This document shows, in pieces, positions 1 to 6,900 of a stretch of DNA of 9,246 nt; positions within the stretch are counted from its first letter, which is position 1; each line of letters starts with the position of its first letter. Under the pieces are notes generated by a model. It had not been told where the DNA came from and searched no databases. It saw only the letters and a program-made list of their open reading frames with translations. The position numbers and the translations under genes were made by a program. The stretch lies in the NCBI GenBank assembly GCA_009691815.1, contig SIAL01000118.1:1-9246 (forward strand), written 5' to 3'. This DNA is from Gemmataceae bacterium. GTDB lineage: Bacteria > Planctomycetota > Planctomycetia > Gemmatales > Gemmataceae.

Positions 1-505
1 CCATGGCCTCGATCATGGCTTTGCCTGCCAAACGGCCACCATCGAGGTTGTCCGTCGCGATGTGACAAGTTACGGCGGCTTTCGCTTTGGGGTCGGTGCA
101 ACCGGTATCGGCTGTGAAGACGGGGATTCCCGCAGCGTGGGCTTCTAGAACGGCGGGTCCAATGGCCGTAGCGTCTCGGGGACACAGGATGATCGCGACG
201 GCCTTCTTTACGATGAAATCCTTAACCTGATTGCTTTGTCGGGCCGGATCCATCTCGGCGCTGACCACGATCGTATCTAGACCAATTTTGGTGGCTTCTA
301 GGGTAATCGTGTCACATATCGTTTTGAAGAAGGGGTTGGTCAGGTTCATCACCGAAACGCAAATGACACCCTTGGTTCCCTTGGTAGTGGTTTGTCCCCC
401 TTTGGTTCCCGGTTGGGCGGGTTTTTCCGAAGAACAACCAGAAAGGCCAACCAAGCCCAGAAGACAAATAAGGCCAATAGGGAGGATGGTACAGCGTCGA
501 TTCAT
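1..505 (-). CDS. Ribose-type sugar ABC transporter substrate-binding lipoprotein (partial, C-terminus beyond left edge)
   Basis: The first 168 codons of a periplasmic binding protein are present. Residues 1-23 form a lipoprotein signal peptide: Arg-Arg at 3-4, a hydrophobic core, and lipobox L21-S-G-C24, with Cys24 the predicted lipidated residue. A Gly/Thr/Lys/Pro-rich linker (about 25-47) follows. The type 1 sugar-binding fold then begins at VICVSVMNLTNPFF, the family's first strand and ligand-facing loop. Later family hallmarks are a D-P-A-R-Q-x-x-Q helix, AIILCPRDATAIGPAV, and the AAGIPVFTADT strand. It would capture a sugar outside the cytoplasmic membrane and deliver it to an ABC permease; none lies in the window. 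The ATG is chosen because GGAG lies 9 nt upstream and the signal peptide starts at once. A CATAAT -10-like hexamer lies at 546-551, without a good -35. It lies 75 bp downstream of the SDR gene on the same strand. The exact sugar cannot be told; a LuxP- or xylose-type ligand is possible. Confidence 0.88.
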   Translation of the reverse strand, partial: MNRRCTILPIGLICLLGLVGLSGCSSEKPAQPGTKGGQTTTKGTKGVICVSVMNLTNPFFKTICDTITLEATKIGLDTIVVSAEMDPARQSNQVKDFIVKKAVAIILCPRDATAIGPAVLEAHAAGIPVFTADTGCTDPKAKAAVTCHIATDNLDGGRLAGKAMIEAM

Positions 506-580
506 GGGAAGGAACTCCAACCAAAGGAGGAACTGGTAGGGCCAGATTATGAACCCAAGCCGGGTTGACCAGCAGGCGGG

Positions 581-1366
581 TCAATCGAATTTGCTTTCGC
601 CAAGGTCGGTTATCACCCTTCGAAGCAACCAGCCGGGCAACAAATTGAGCAGCCTTAGGAGGCCGACCGTTACCAAGGGAAAGTTGTACACCTCACGCCC
701 ACTTTGGATGGCGGCGAGAATCTTATACGAAGCCTTTTCCGCCGACATGACACCGGGCATGGATCCATGGTTGCCCGCGGTCATCGGGGTGGTGATAAAG
801 CCGGGGCAGATTGTGGTTACCCGAATTCCCATGGGCCGAACCTGCTCCCGAAGCGAACCTGTGTAGGCATTTACGGCGGCCTTACTGGCACTATAGCCCC
901 CTTCCCCTGCGAAAGGGATATACGCCGCCAAACTGGAGATGGCCACCAAATGCCCGCGGCCACGATCCACCATTCCCGGTAACACGGCGGCAAACGAATG
1001 GACCACCCCCATCGTGTTGGTACGGATCATGGCCCCGATTTCGCGAACATGGGACTCGGCGTCCAAGGGGCTGGGCGCCCCCAACCCGGCATTGGCAATC
1101 ATCAACTCCGCAGGACCGCAAACCATTTCGATCTGTTGGACTGCCGCACGCAAGGATTCCCAGTCGGCCACATCGGCACAAGCGGAGTGTACTTGGCCCC
1201 CGATGGCCCGAATTTCGGTTGCCAATTCGTCTAAGAGGTTGGCCCGGCGGGCGATGATCCCCACCTTTGCGCCCGCTTTGGCCAAATCCAGGGCCATAGC
1301 CCGGCCCAGTCCGCTGGAAGCGCCGGTGACGAGGATCAGTTTTTCCGCGAAGGGGCTTCTGCCCAT
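581..1366 (-). CDS. SDR family NAD(P)-dependent oxidoreductase (classical type)
   Basis: A 261-aa classical short-chain dehydrogenase/reductase, the normal length for the family. The Rossmann cofactor motif T14-G-A-S-S-G-L-G21 is followed by ARR at 39-41, which suggests NADP(H) preference. The NAG motif is at 92-94. The catalytic tetrad is complete: N117, S145, Y158 and K162 (Y-S-A-S-K), and the PG motif after it (188-189) is intact. A hydrophobic, basic C-terminal segment (about 231-253, LLRLLNLLPGWLL) suggests membrane-surface association or a lipophilic substrate. The ATG start has a strong AGGAG ribosome site 7 nt upstream. A TAAAAT -10-like hexamer lies at 1388-1393 with no clear -35. 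The gene is divergent from the oxoamine synthase across 100 bp. Together they could form a keto-product synthase and reductase pair, such as 3-ketosphinganine reductase, but SDR sequence alone does not set the substrate. The sugar-binding lipoprotein gene follows 75 bp downstream. Confidence 0.92.
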   Translation of the reverse strand: MGRSPFAEKLILVTGASSGLGRAMALDLAKAGAKVGIIARRANLLDELATEIRAIGGQVHSACADVADWESLRAAVQQIEMVCGPAELMIANAGLGAPSPLDAESHVREIGAMIRTNTMGVVHSFAAVLPGMVDRGRGHLVAISSLAAYIPFAGEGGYSASKAAVNAYTGSLREQVRPMGIRVTTICPGFITTPMTAGNHGSMPGVMSAEKASYKILAAIQSGREVYNFPLVTVGLLRLLNLLPGWLLRRVITDLGESKFD

Positions 1367-1394
1367 TATGCCTCTCCTGCCCCTGCAATTTTAT

Positions 1395-1424
1395 TTGCCC
1401 AACTTCTTGGACCTTTCCTATGAT
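1395..1424 (+). promoter_or_regulatory. Predicted sigma70-type promoter of the oxoamine synthase gene
   Basis: TTGCCC (1395-1400) and TATGAT (1419-1424) are separated by 18 bp. The -10 matches the consensus at 5 of 6 positions and the -35 at 4 of 6. Transcription would start near 1431, about 36 nt before the ATG at 1467. This argues that the synthase starts there and not further upstream inside the SDR antisense strand. Confidence 0.5.
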
Positions 1425-1466
1425 AGCCCAAAACGGATTAGGGACGATTCACAAAGGTTTTGGGAA

Positions 1467-2738
1467 ATGGATTATCCCCTCGCAAGGCTATCTTCGCAAT
1501 TAATGCAGACCACATTAGTTCGGTATTATCACCGACTCTATGTGGATTATCCCGATATTCATATGAAAGATATGACCCAAGAGGAGTCGGGGCCGGGTCG
1601 GCGGATTCGACTTGATGGGCGCTGGGTGACCAACTTTGGTTCCGACAGTTTTCTGGGTCTAGATAAACATCCGGCTGTTTTAGAAGCCTTGTGTCTTGGG
1701 ATCCAAAAATGGGGCTCCCATAACGGCTGCTCTCGGGCGTTTTCCAGTATTTTGGCCAACGAAATTGCGGAAGCAAGGCTGGCCTCGTGGTTAAAGGCCC
1801 CTTCGGTTCTGATTTTTCCCTCGGTTACTCTGACCAACCTTGGCGCCCTACCCGCGCTTTTGACTCGGCATGATGCTTTGGTGGTCGATCAATATGCCCA
1901 TCATTGCCTCCACCAAGGGGCCAAAATCGCCAAGTCCCAAGGAATTCAAACTGCCACATTTCAACACAACGACCCTGATAGTCTGGAAATGACCTTGGCC
2001 AAGTTACGGCCCTTTCGTCACGCCATCATCGCGATTGACGGCGTCTATTCGATGAGTGGGACGCTGCCGCCGCTGATCGAGTTTCAGCGCATTGCCAAGC
2101 GGAATCACGCCGCGTTGTATGTTGACGATGCCCATGGAACGGGGGTGATTGGGGAACGGGGTCGGGGAACCGTCCTTGATGCCCTTGGGAATTACGATAA
2201 TACGCTTGTGGTAGGCTCGCTCTCGAAAGGTCTTTCCTGTTTTGGGGGTTTTATCGCCTGCAATCCTCAGATCAAATTCGCCCTCAAAGTCCGGTCGGGT
2301 CCGATGGTTTTCGGTGGACCTGTCCCTCCCCCCTATCTTGAGGCCATCTCCACCGTAATGGACATCATGGAATCGGAGGAAGGCCTTTTACTTCTTTCCG
2401 TTCTTCGGGAAAACATGGAGTATTTCAATCGCCTAGCCCTAGAAGCCGGGCTCTTTCCCAAGGGGGGCATTGGAGCGATCGCTTCGCTTTTGGTTGGCGA
2501 CGAAATGGCCACAATGACCGCGGGGAAACTCCTTTTTGAGCGGGGCTATTTTGTCCAGTCGGTAATTTTCCCCGCTGTTCCCCACCACCAAGGAATCCTT
2601 CGGGTGCAAATCACCGCAATCCACACCCACGAGCAGATCAAGGGCCTTGTCGAGGCGATTGCTTCGGTCGTGGAGGAATTGGGCCTATCCGGGAACTCGA
2701 AGGATTCCCCCAACCAGCTCGTCCATACCAACCCATAA
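1467..2738 (+). CDS. PLP-dependent alpha-oxoamine synthase family enzyme (BioF/KBL/SPT-like)
   Basis: A 423-aa fold-type I PLP enzyme that would condense an amino acid with an acyl thioester, releasing CO2, to give an aminoketone. Visible landmarks: RIRLDGRWVTNFGSDSFLGL (about 46-65), the family's N-terminal substrate strand; H145, matching the His that stacks on the PLP ring; FQHND (165-169); D-G-V-Y-S-M-S-G (191-198); V-D-D-A-H-G-T-G (219-226), whose first Asp contacts the pyridine N; the Schiff-base Lys K254 in SLSKGL; and R379 in LRVQIT, matching the carboxylate-binding Arg. The S-K-x-L followed by GGF resembles serine palmitoyltransferase somewhat more than BioF. The loop W-G-S-H-N-G-C-S-R (82-90) departs from the usual G-x-G-x-x-G-S-R. 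The frame stays open upstream to 939, but that part is antisense to the SDR gene. ATG 1467 fits the promoter and a weak AAAGG; ATG 1503 is the alternative. It is convergent with the phosphorylase across 37 bp, in which I see no U-tract terminator. Confidence 0.9.
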   Translation: MDYPLARLSSQLMQTTLVRYYHRLYVDYPDIHMKDMTQEESGPGRRIRLDGRWVTNFGSDSFLGLDKHPAVLEALCLGIQKWGSHNGCSRAFSSILANEIAEARLASWLKAPSVLIFPSVTLTNLGALPALLTRHDALVVDQYAHHCLHQGAKIAKSQGIQTATFQHNDPDSLEMTLAKLRPFRHAIIAIDGVYSMSGTLPPLIEFQRIAKRNHAALYVDDAHGTGVIGERGRGTVLDALGNYDNTLVVGSLSKGLSCFGGFIACNPQIKFALKVRSGPMVFGGPVPPPYLEAISTVMDIMESEEGLLLLSVLRENMEYFNRLALEAGLFPKGGIGAIASLLVGDEMATMTAGKLLFERGYFVQSVIFPAVPHHQGILRVQITAIHTHEQIKGLVEAIASVVEELGLSGNSKDSPNQLVHTNP

Positions 2739-2775
2739 AGAGCGTTGTTGTCGGCTACAAAGCGAACCCGGCGGC

Positions 2776-5358
2776 CTAGCCCCAAAGCACAAGTTTCGGC
2801 TCCAGCGGGGTTGCCAAATGGGGATGATTGGGAAGTACCCGGATCCGATAGCCAAAGCGACCTGATGCCGTGCAGGGAATTTGTCCCTCGAAGGCTTGAC
2901 CCCCGTCTTGAAACGATCCTGTCGGCACTAGGTTGAGCGTATGGGGGCTCTGGACCTCTCCATGGCTGTCCAAGGGGCCGTGGCAAACTTGAACCATGAC
3001 ATCCGAGGGCAATAGATTGCCCAACTGGATTCGCGTTTTGAACGGCATGATTTGCCCCATTCCAAGGGCCGTTCCAGGCGGGGTGTGGTCCTCGATCCGC
3101 AAGCCGTGCCAGCCTTGGGTGACTTTTTGCCTCCAGGCGGCCAACTCTCGCCCGGCCCGCATCGACTCCGCCGCTAAGATGTCGTGGCGTTCCAGCGATG
3201 GAATATAACAACGATCCGTATATTCGCAAACCATGCGGCCCGTGTTGTATACCGGCGCAAGCGTGCCGATCGCCCGCTTCATCCGGGCCACCCAACCCTT
3301 GGGGACCCCGTCGGAACCCCTCCGATAAAATAGGGGCACAATTTCCTGTTCAAGCAACTCATGAATCGAGCGGCTTTCGATGTCATCTTGATAATGGAGG
3401 TCGCCATATTCCTCGCCCGAACCGATCGACCAGCCATTTTCCCCATCGAAACCCTCGACCCACCATCCATCAAGGACGGAAAAGTTCAAGACACCATTGG
3501 CGGCGGCCTTCATCCCGGAGGTGCCAGAGGCCTCAAGGGGACGACGCGGGTTGTTGAGCCAAATATCGCACCCCTGAACAAGGTAGCGAGCCGTGTTCAT
3601 GTCATAGTCTTCAAGAAACACGACCCGGTTTTTAAGCTCTTTCCGATGGGCAATGGAGGCAATTTCGGCAATGAGTTCCTTGCCCCCGTGGTCATGGGGG
3701 TGGGCCTTGCCCGCAAAAATCAACTGAACGGGTTGGTCCTTGCTCAGGAGCATTTGGGTCAACCGTTCGATTTGTCGAAAAATGAGGGCGCCGCGTTTGT
3801 AAGTGGCAAAACGGCGGGCAAACCCAATGGTCAACGCCTCGGGGTGGAGAAAGTCTTCCGCAGCGGCGATTTCAGACGGTGAGGCCGCCCGGGCCAACAA
3901 TTGGCGGCGCAGCCGTTGACGGGCATAGGCCACCAGCCGTTCGCGGCGCCTTTCATGGGTCCGCCAAAGTTCCGAATCGGGAATACCATCGATTCGTTTC
4001 CAAACGGCGGTTTCCGCCGGCCGCGTTTGCCATTCTCGGCCCAAATAGCGGTCGAACAGATTGGCCATTTCGCCGCTGAGCCAACTCGTCGTGTGGATGC
4101 CGTTTGTTATCGAGGTGATGGGGATCTCGTTGGCGCCAATCCCGGGCCAAAGATTCTTCCACATTCCCCGGCTGACCTGCCCATGGAGGGCAGAGACACC
4201 GTTTGAAACATTGGCCAGTTTGAGGGCCAAGACGGTCATGCAGAAGGGTTCATGATTGTCGGAGGGGTTTTCCCTTCCAAGGGCCAAGAAGTCATGCAAG
4301 CCGATTCGCAGTCCCGGATAATAGCCATGAAAATATTTCTCAATCAGGTCGGTTCCAAACCGATCGTTCCCCGCGGGAACCGGTGTGTGAGTCGTAAAAA
4401 CCGAACCCGCCGCGACCGCCTCACGAGCCTCGGCAAAGGAAAGACCGGGATCGTTCTCAAGTGCCATGCGGATGCGCTCAAGGTTGCAAAAAGCCGAATG
4501 TCCCTCGTTCATGTGGCAAACGCTGGGGGCAAGCCCCATCGCCACGAGTGCCCGAAGTCCGCCAATGCCAAGAATAATCTCTTGGCGCACACGCATGTCC
4601 GAATCACCACCATAAAGCCTAGCTGTAATGTCCTGATCGGCCGGACTGTTTTCCTCGATATTGGTGTCAAGCAAAAACAAAGGGACCTTGCCAACCATCA
4701 TCCGCCAGATCCGAATCTTTACCGGGAAATGGGAAATCCCCGTGGTGATGATCAAGGGTTTGCCATCTGGCCCCTCCACGGGAACCATGGGAAGGTGGAA
4801 GAAATCGTTGTCGGGGTAGCGCTCTTGTTGCCAGCCATCAACGGTAAGGTATTGGCGAAAATAGCCTTCCCGGTACATGAGGCCGACGCCCGCAAGCGGA
4901 ATTCCCAGATCGCTGGCGGCCTTTAGGTGGTCGCCCGCCAACACCCCCAGCCCCCCGGAGTAGACAGGGACGCTTTCGTGAATGCCAAACTCGGCGGAGA
5001 AATAGGCGATAACCGGTTTGCCATGATGGGCCAAAGGGGCCACGGTGGGGTGCTTTTCGTCAAACCAGGCGTTGGACTTCATGTACGAGTCAAACGCCGC
5101 TTCCACCTTGTCGAGTTGATTGAGAAAACCCTGATCCTTTTCCAGCTCTTGAAGTCGTTCCAAAGGAACGGCGCTTAGCATCCGGACCGGGTTTTGATCG
5201 GTTTCGTTCCAAAGGTCGGGATGGACACGGCGAAGAATGTTGATCGCCTCGTGGTGCCAACACCACCACAGGTTGAAAGAGAGTTTTTTCAACGCGTTTA
5301 GGCGGTTTGGAACCTGGGGCTGAATGGTGAAAACACGGGGTTTGATACTATGTATCAC
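2776..5358 (-). CDS. glgP: Glycogen/alpha-glucan phosphorylase (GT35, DUF3417-containing type)
   Basis: An 860-aa phosphorylase that would release glucose-1-phosphate from alpha-1,4-glucans in the cytoplasm, using PLP. The N-terminal DUF3417-like region (about 14-120) has the diagnostic L-S-x-N-L-W-W-x-W at 26-34. The catalytic core follows: AYFSAEFGI (118-126), SGGLGVLAGDHLK (134-146), HMNEGHSAF (282-290), FTTHTPVPAGNDRF (321-334), S-I-T-N-G-I-H (416-422), GFARRFATYKR (512-522) and E-A-S-G-T-S-G-M-K-A (609-618). In this last motif K617 is the Schiff-base lysine. Residues about 750-860 form the C-terminal beta domain usual in this bacterial/archaeal subtype. Length and motifs look intact. The start is GTG with GAGG 5 nt upstream (5364-5367); I see no better ATG. 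The preceding 298-bp gap is full of inverted repeats that may regulate it. No other glycogen gene is in the window, so the glg label rests on family only; maltodextrin phosphorylase is a possible role. Confidence 0.96.
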   Translation of the reverse strand: MIHSIKPRVFTIQPQVPNRLNALKKLSFNLWWCWHHEAINILRRVHPDLWNETDQNPVRMLSAVPLERLQELEKDQGFLNQLDKVEAAFDSYMKSNAWFDEKHPTVAPLAHHGKPVIAYFSAEFGIHESVPVYSGGLGVLAGDHLKAASDLGIPLAGVGLMYREGYFRQYLTVDGWQQERYPDNDFFHLPMVPVEGPDGKPLIITTGISHFPVKIRIWRMMVGKVPLFLLDTNIEENSPADQDITARLYGGDSDMRVRQEIILGIGGLRALVAMGLAPSVCHMNEGHSAFCNLERIRMALENDPGLSFAEAREAVAAGSVFTTHTPVPAGNDRFGTDLIEKYFHGYYPGLRIGLHDFLALGRENPSDNHEPFCMTVLALKLANVSNGVSALHGQVSRGMWKNLWPGIGANEIPITSITNGIHTTSWLSGEMANLFDRYLGREWQTRPAETAVWKRIDGIPDSELWRTHERRRERLVAYARQRLRRQLLARAASPSEIAAAEDFLHPEALTIGFARRFATYKRGALIFRQIERLTQMLLSKDQPVQLIFAGKAHPHDHGGKELIAEIASIAHRKELKNRVVFLEDYDMNTARYLVQGCDIWLNNPRRPLEASGTSGMKAAANGVLNFSVLDGWWVEGFDGENGWSIGSGEEYGDLHYQDDIESRSIHELLEQEIVPLFYRRGSDGVPKGWVARMKRAIGTLAPVYNTGRMVCEYTDRCYIPSLERHDILAAESMRAGRELAAWRQKVTQGWHGLRIEDHTPPGTALGMGQIMPFKTRIQLGNLLPSDVMVQVCHGPLDSHGEVQSPHTLNLVPTGSFQDGGQAFEGQIPCTASGRFGYRIRVLPNHPHLATPLEPKLVLWG

Positions 5359-5444
5359 AGGGACCTCAGTTTGGAAGCAAAGGAGTCAGGCGCGGTGCGG
5401 ATCCTTCCAAGGACAAACATCGGTCCCTGAAAGGAAGAGAGGTC

Positions 5445-5459
5445 GCCACAAGTTGTGGC
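5445..5459. repeat. 15-bp perfect palindrome upstream of the phosphorylase gene (operator-like)
   Basis: GCCACAA and TTGTGGC flank a single central G, so both 7-bp arms match perfectly. The site lies 87 bp upstream of the phosphorylase GTG. Its size and odd centre are typical of a dimeric repressor or activator site, but the arm sequence does not match an operator I can name. Confidence 0.4.
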
Positions 5460-5473
5460 CAATTCAGAGTTTT

Positions 5474-5498
5474 GGGAAAATCAGGCTAGCCTTTTCCC
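5474..5498. repeat. Compound inverted repeat with perfect 10-bp core palindrome
   Basis: The core AGGCTAGCCT (5483-5492) is a perfect palindrome. Flanking GGGAAA (5474-5479) and TTTCCC (5493-5498) extend the dyad, with a 3-nt bulge (5480-5482) on the left. The purpose is unknown. There is no U-tract on either side that would make it a terminator. Confidence 0.35.
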
Positions 5499-5544
5499 CG
5501 CCAAAGCTACTACTCCTATTCAACGAATCGGAGGAGAAGATTCA

Positions 5545-5572
5545 AGGGTTATCCACAGAGTGGGGCAACCCT
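5545..5572. repeat. Two-step hairpin containing a consensus DnaA-box 9-mer
   Basis: The outer arms AGGGTT (5545-5550) and AACCCT (5567-5572) enclose the inner arms CCAC (5553-5556) and GTGG (5560-5563). The left half contains TTATCCACA (5549-5557), a perfect match to the E. coli-type DnaA box. Only one copy is present, and there is no AT-rich unwinding element, so this is not an origin. A single DnaA-controlled operator or chance are both possible. Confidence 0.35.
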
Positions 5573-5593
5573 AAACTTTATCCGGCCACCCCA

Positions 5594-5627
5594 GCTTTGG
5601 GCCTCGAACCTGCCCCAAAGCCTTTGG
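5594..5627. terminator. Inverted repeat downstream of the Gfo/Idh gene, possible terminator
   Basis: GCTTTGGG (5594-5601) pairs perfectly with CCCAAAGC (5614-5621) across a 12-nt loop. The second arm also forms a separate palindrome, CCAAAG-C-CTTTGG (5615-5627), so two structures compete. It begins 30 nt past the stop of the minus-strand Gfo/Idh gene, where a terminator is expected. No T-run follows on that strand, so it could equally be an mRNA-end structure or an operator. Confidence 0.3.
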
Positions 5628-5656
5628 AATGTTTTGAATCGGAAACGCCTGGTCGA

Positions 5657-6778
5657 TCAATACACCGGGATCTCGACACGGGTTCCCCCAGCCATGGCCG
5701 ATTCATGGGCACAAATGCCCACAAGGGTCCAATTGGCGCTGGCACTTGCGTCTGGAAACGCCAAGCGGTTGCCGCGGACGGCCTCGATAAAGGCGTGGGT
5801 AAGGTGGGGGTGACTGCCCCCGTGACCGCCCCCCTGCGTAAAGCTTAGATGTTGTTCATCGTCCTTGGAGTAGACACCCTTGCTGGTAAACTTGCCCACC
5901 TCGGCGGGAAGCAAATGGGCATAATCGGGCACCTTGGTTCGCGTCGGGATTTGCGCCTCGGGCAGACCCTTGGTATGAATCACCGGTTCCTCATTTTCCA
6001 CCTGTTGCCATTCAAAGGTTTTCTTCGAACCAAAGACATCGAAACTCTCGCGGTATTGTCTGGCCGTGTCGAAAAGGCTGCGGGTGACCTCGGCGATCAC
6101 ATCCGATCCCCGAATTTTAAAGGTGGCCGTCTCGAGGGCAAAAGGGGAATTGTACTTCGAGATCAGATCTTCGCGGATGCGCCCCGAACCGTGGCACACG
6201 ACGCTTTCGGCCGGCTTGTCGAGGATGGCAAGGCAGGGGCCGACGCAATGGGTCGCATAGTGCATCGGGGGCAGACCCGGCCAATAGTTGGGCCAACCAT
6301 CCATGTCCTGTTGGTGGCTGCCTCTTAAAAACTGGATCCGGCCCAATTCGCCCTTGTCATAAAGCTCCTTGGCAAAGAGATATTCGCGGGCATATACCAC
6401 CGTTTCCATCATCATGTAAACTTTGCCGGTCCGCCTTTGAGCCTCCACTAACGCCTTGATCTCCGCCTTGGTGGTGGCCATGGGGACCGTGCAAGCGACA
6501 TGTTTTCCGGCGTTTAATGCGGCAAGGCTTTGAGGGCCATGATCGGGAATGGGGCTGTTAATGTGGACGGCGTCAATCTCCGGATCTTTGAGCAATTCCT
6601 CGTAACTGGTATACCTCTTGGAAATCTTGTACCGATCCCCACACGCATCCAGTTCCTTTTTGTCACGGCGGCAAATGGCAACCAATTCGGCGTTTGGGTG
6701 CGCTTGATATATAGGAATGAACTCGGCGCCAAATCCCAAGCCCACTAAGGCAACGCGAATCTTTCGGTCCTTGATCAT
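5657..6778 (-). CDS. Gfo/Idh/MocA-family oxidoreductase with altered catalytic motif
   Basis: A 373-aa protein of the Gfo/Idh/MocA family, whose members are NAD(P)-dependent sugar or polyol dehydrogenases. The Rossmann motif V-G-L-G-F-G-A is at 12-18, R38-R39 follow strand 2, and the C-terminal alpha/beta substrate domain runs from about 125 and ends in GGGHGGSHPHL (316-326). The conserved E-K-P after G-K-H-V reads T97-V-P99, so the usual catalytic Lys is Val98. The D-x-x-x-H motif reads H173-Y-A-T-H177, so the Asp is His and the final His is kept. The fold is secure; the reaction is not. The frame stays open to 6997, but ATG 6778 is chosen: AGGGAG (6787-6792) lies 8 nt upstream, and the family start (IRVALVG) follows directly. 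The upstream extension has no family similarity and would cross the divergent promoter. A TATAAC -10-like element lies at 6851-6856. The gene is divergent from the Cys-rich unit and ends before a dyad-rich gap. Confidence 0.92.
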   Translation of the reverse strand: MIKDRKIRVALVGLGFGAEFIPIYQAHPNAELVAICRRDKKELDACGDRYKISKRYTSYEELLKDPEIDAVHINSPIPDHGPQSLAALNAGKHVACTVPMATTKAEIKALVEAQRRTGKVYMMMETVVYAREYLFAKELYDKGELGRIQFLRGSHQQDMDGWPNYWPGLPPMHYATHCVGPCLAILDKPAESVVCHGSGRIREDLISKYNSPFALETATFKIRGSDVIAEVTRSLFDTARQYRESFDVFGSKKTFEWQQVENEEPVIHTKGLPEAQIPTRTKVPDYAHLLPAEVGKFTSKGVYSKDDEQHLSFTQGGGHGGSHPHLTHAFIEAVRGNRLAFPDASASANWTLVGICAHESAMAGGTRVEIPVY

Positions 6779-6900
6779 GATTGTCACTCCCTGTTTGGCA
6801 AATCTTGGGGCCGCAATGCAATGGGGCAAATCGCACGCGACATCCTTCTCGTTATAGGTCGAAAAGGATCGCCCTTCCATCCGCCAATTGGGGATTGGGA

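Noticed and set aside
565..584. TTGACC/GGTCAA inverted repeat at the SDR stop codon as a terminator
   Set aside because: The 6-bp stem overlaps the stop codon and no T-run follows on the minus strand. It may be a chance dyad.
939..1466. In-frame N-terminal extension of the oxoamine synthase to 939 (599 aa in all)
   Set aside because: The extra 176 codons are antisense to the SDR gene, show no family similarity, and lie upstream of the predicted promoter at 1395-1424. The frame is open only through composition bias.
2546..3295. 249-codon minus-strand frame at the 3' end of the phosphorylase gene
   Set aside because: It overlaps the phosphorylase C-terminal domain in another frame and the 3' end of the synthase on the opposite strand; it has no domain and its composition is shadow-like.
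4252..4926. 224-codon plus-strand frame inside the phosphorylase gene
   Set aside because: It is fully antisense to conserved phosphorylase core sequence and its translation is basic and low in structure, a typical shadow frame.
5549..5557. Replication origin, suggested by the DnaA-box match
   Set aside because: There is only one box, no AT-rich unwinding region, and no dnaA, dnaN or gidA-type neighbours.
5324..5848. 174-codon plus-strand frame spanning the phosphorylase/Gfo-Idh gap
   Set aside because: Its two ends are antisense to two secure genes, the translation has no recognisable domain, and the gap part is better explained as dyad-rich regulatory DNA.
5849..6328. 159-codon plus-strand frame inside the Gfo/Idh gene
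   Set aside because: It is antisense to the conserved C-terminal domain and has no family resemblance.
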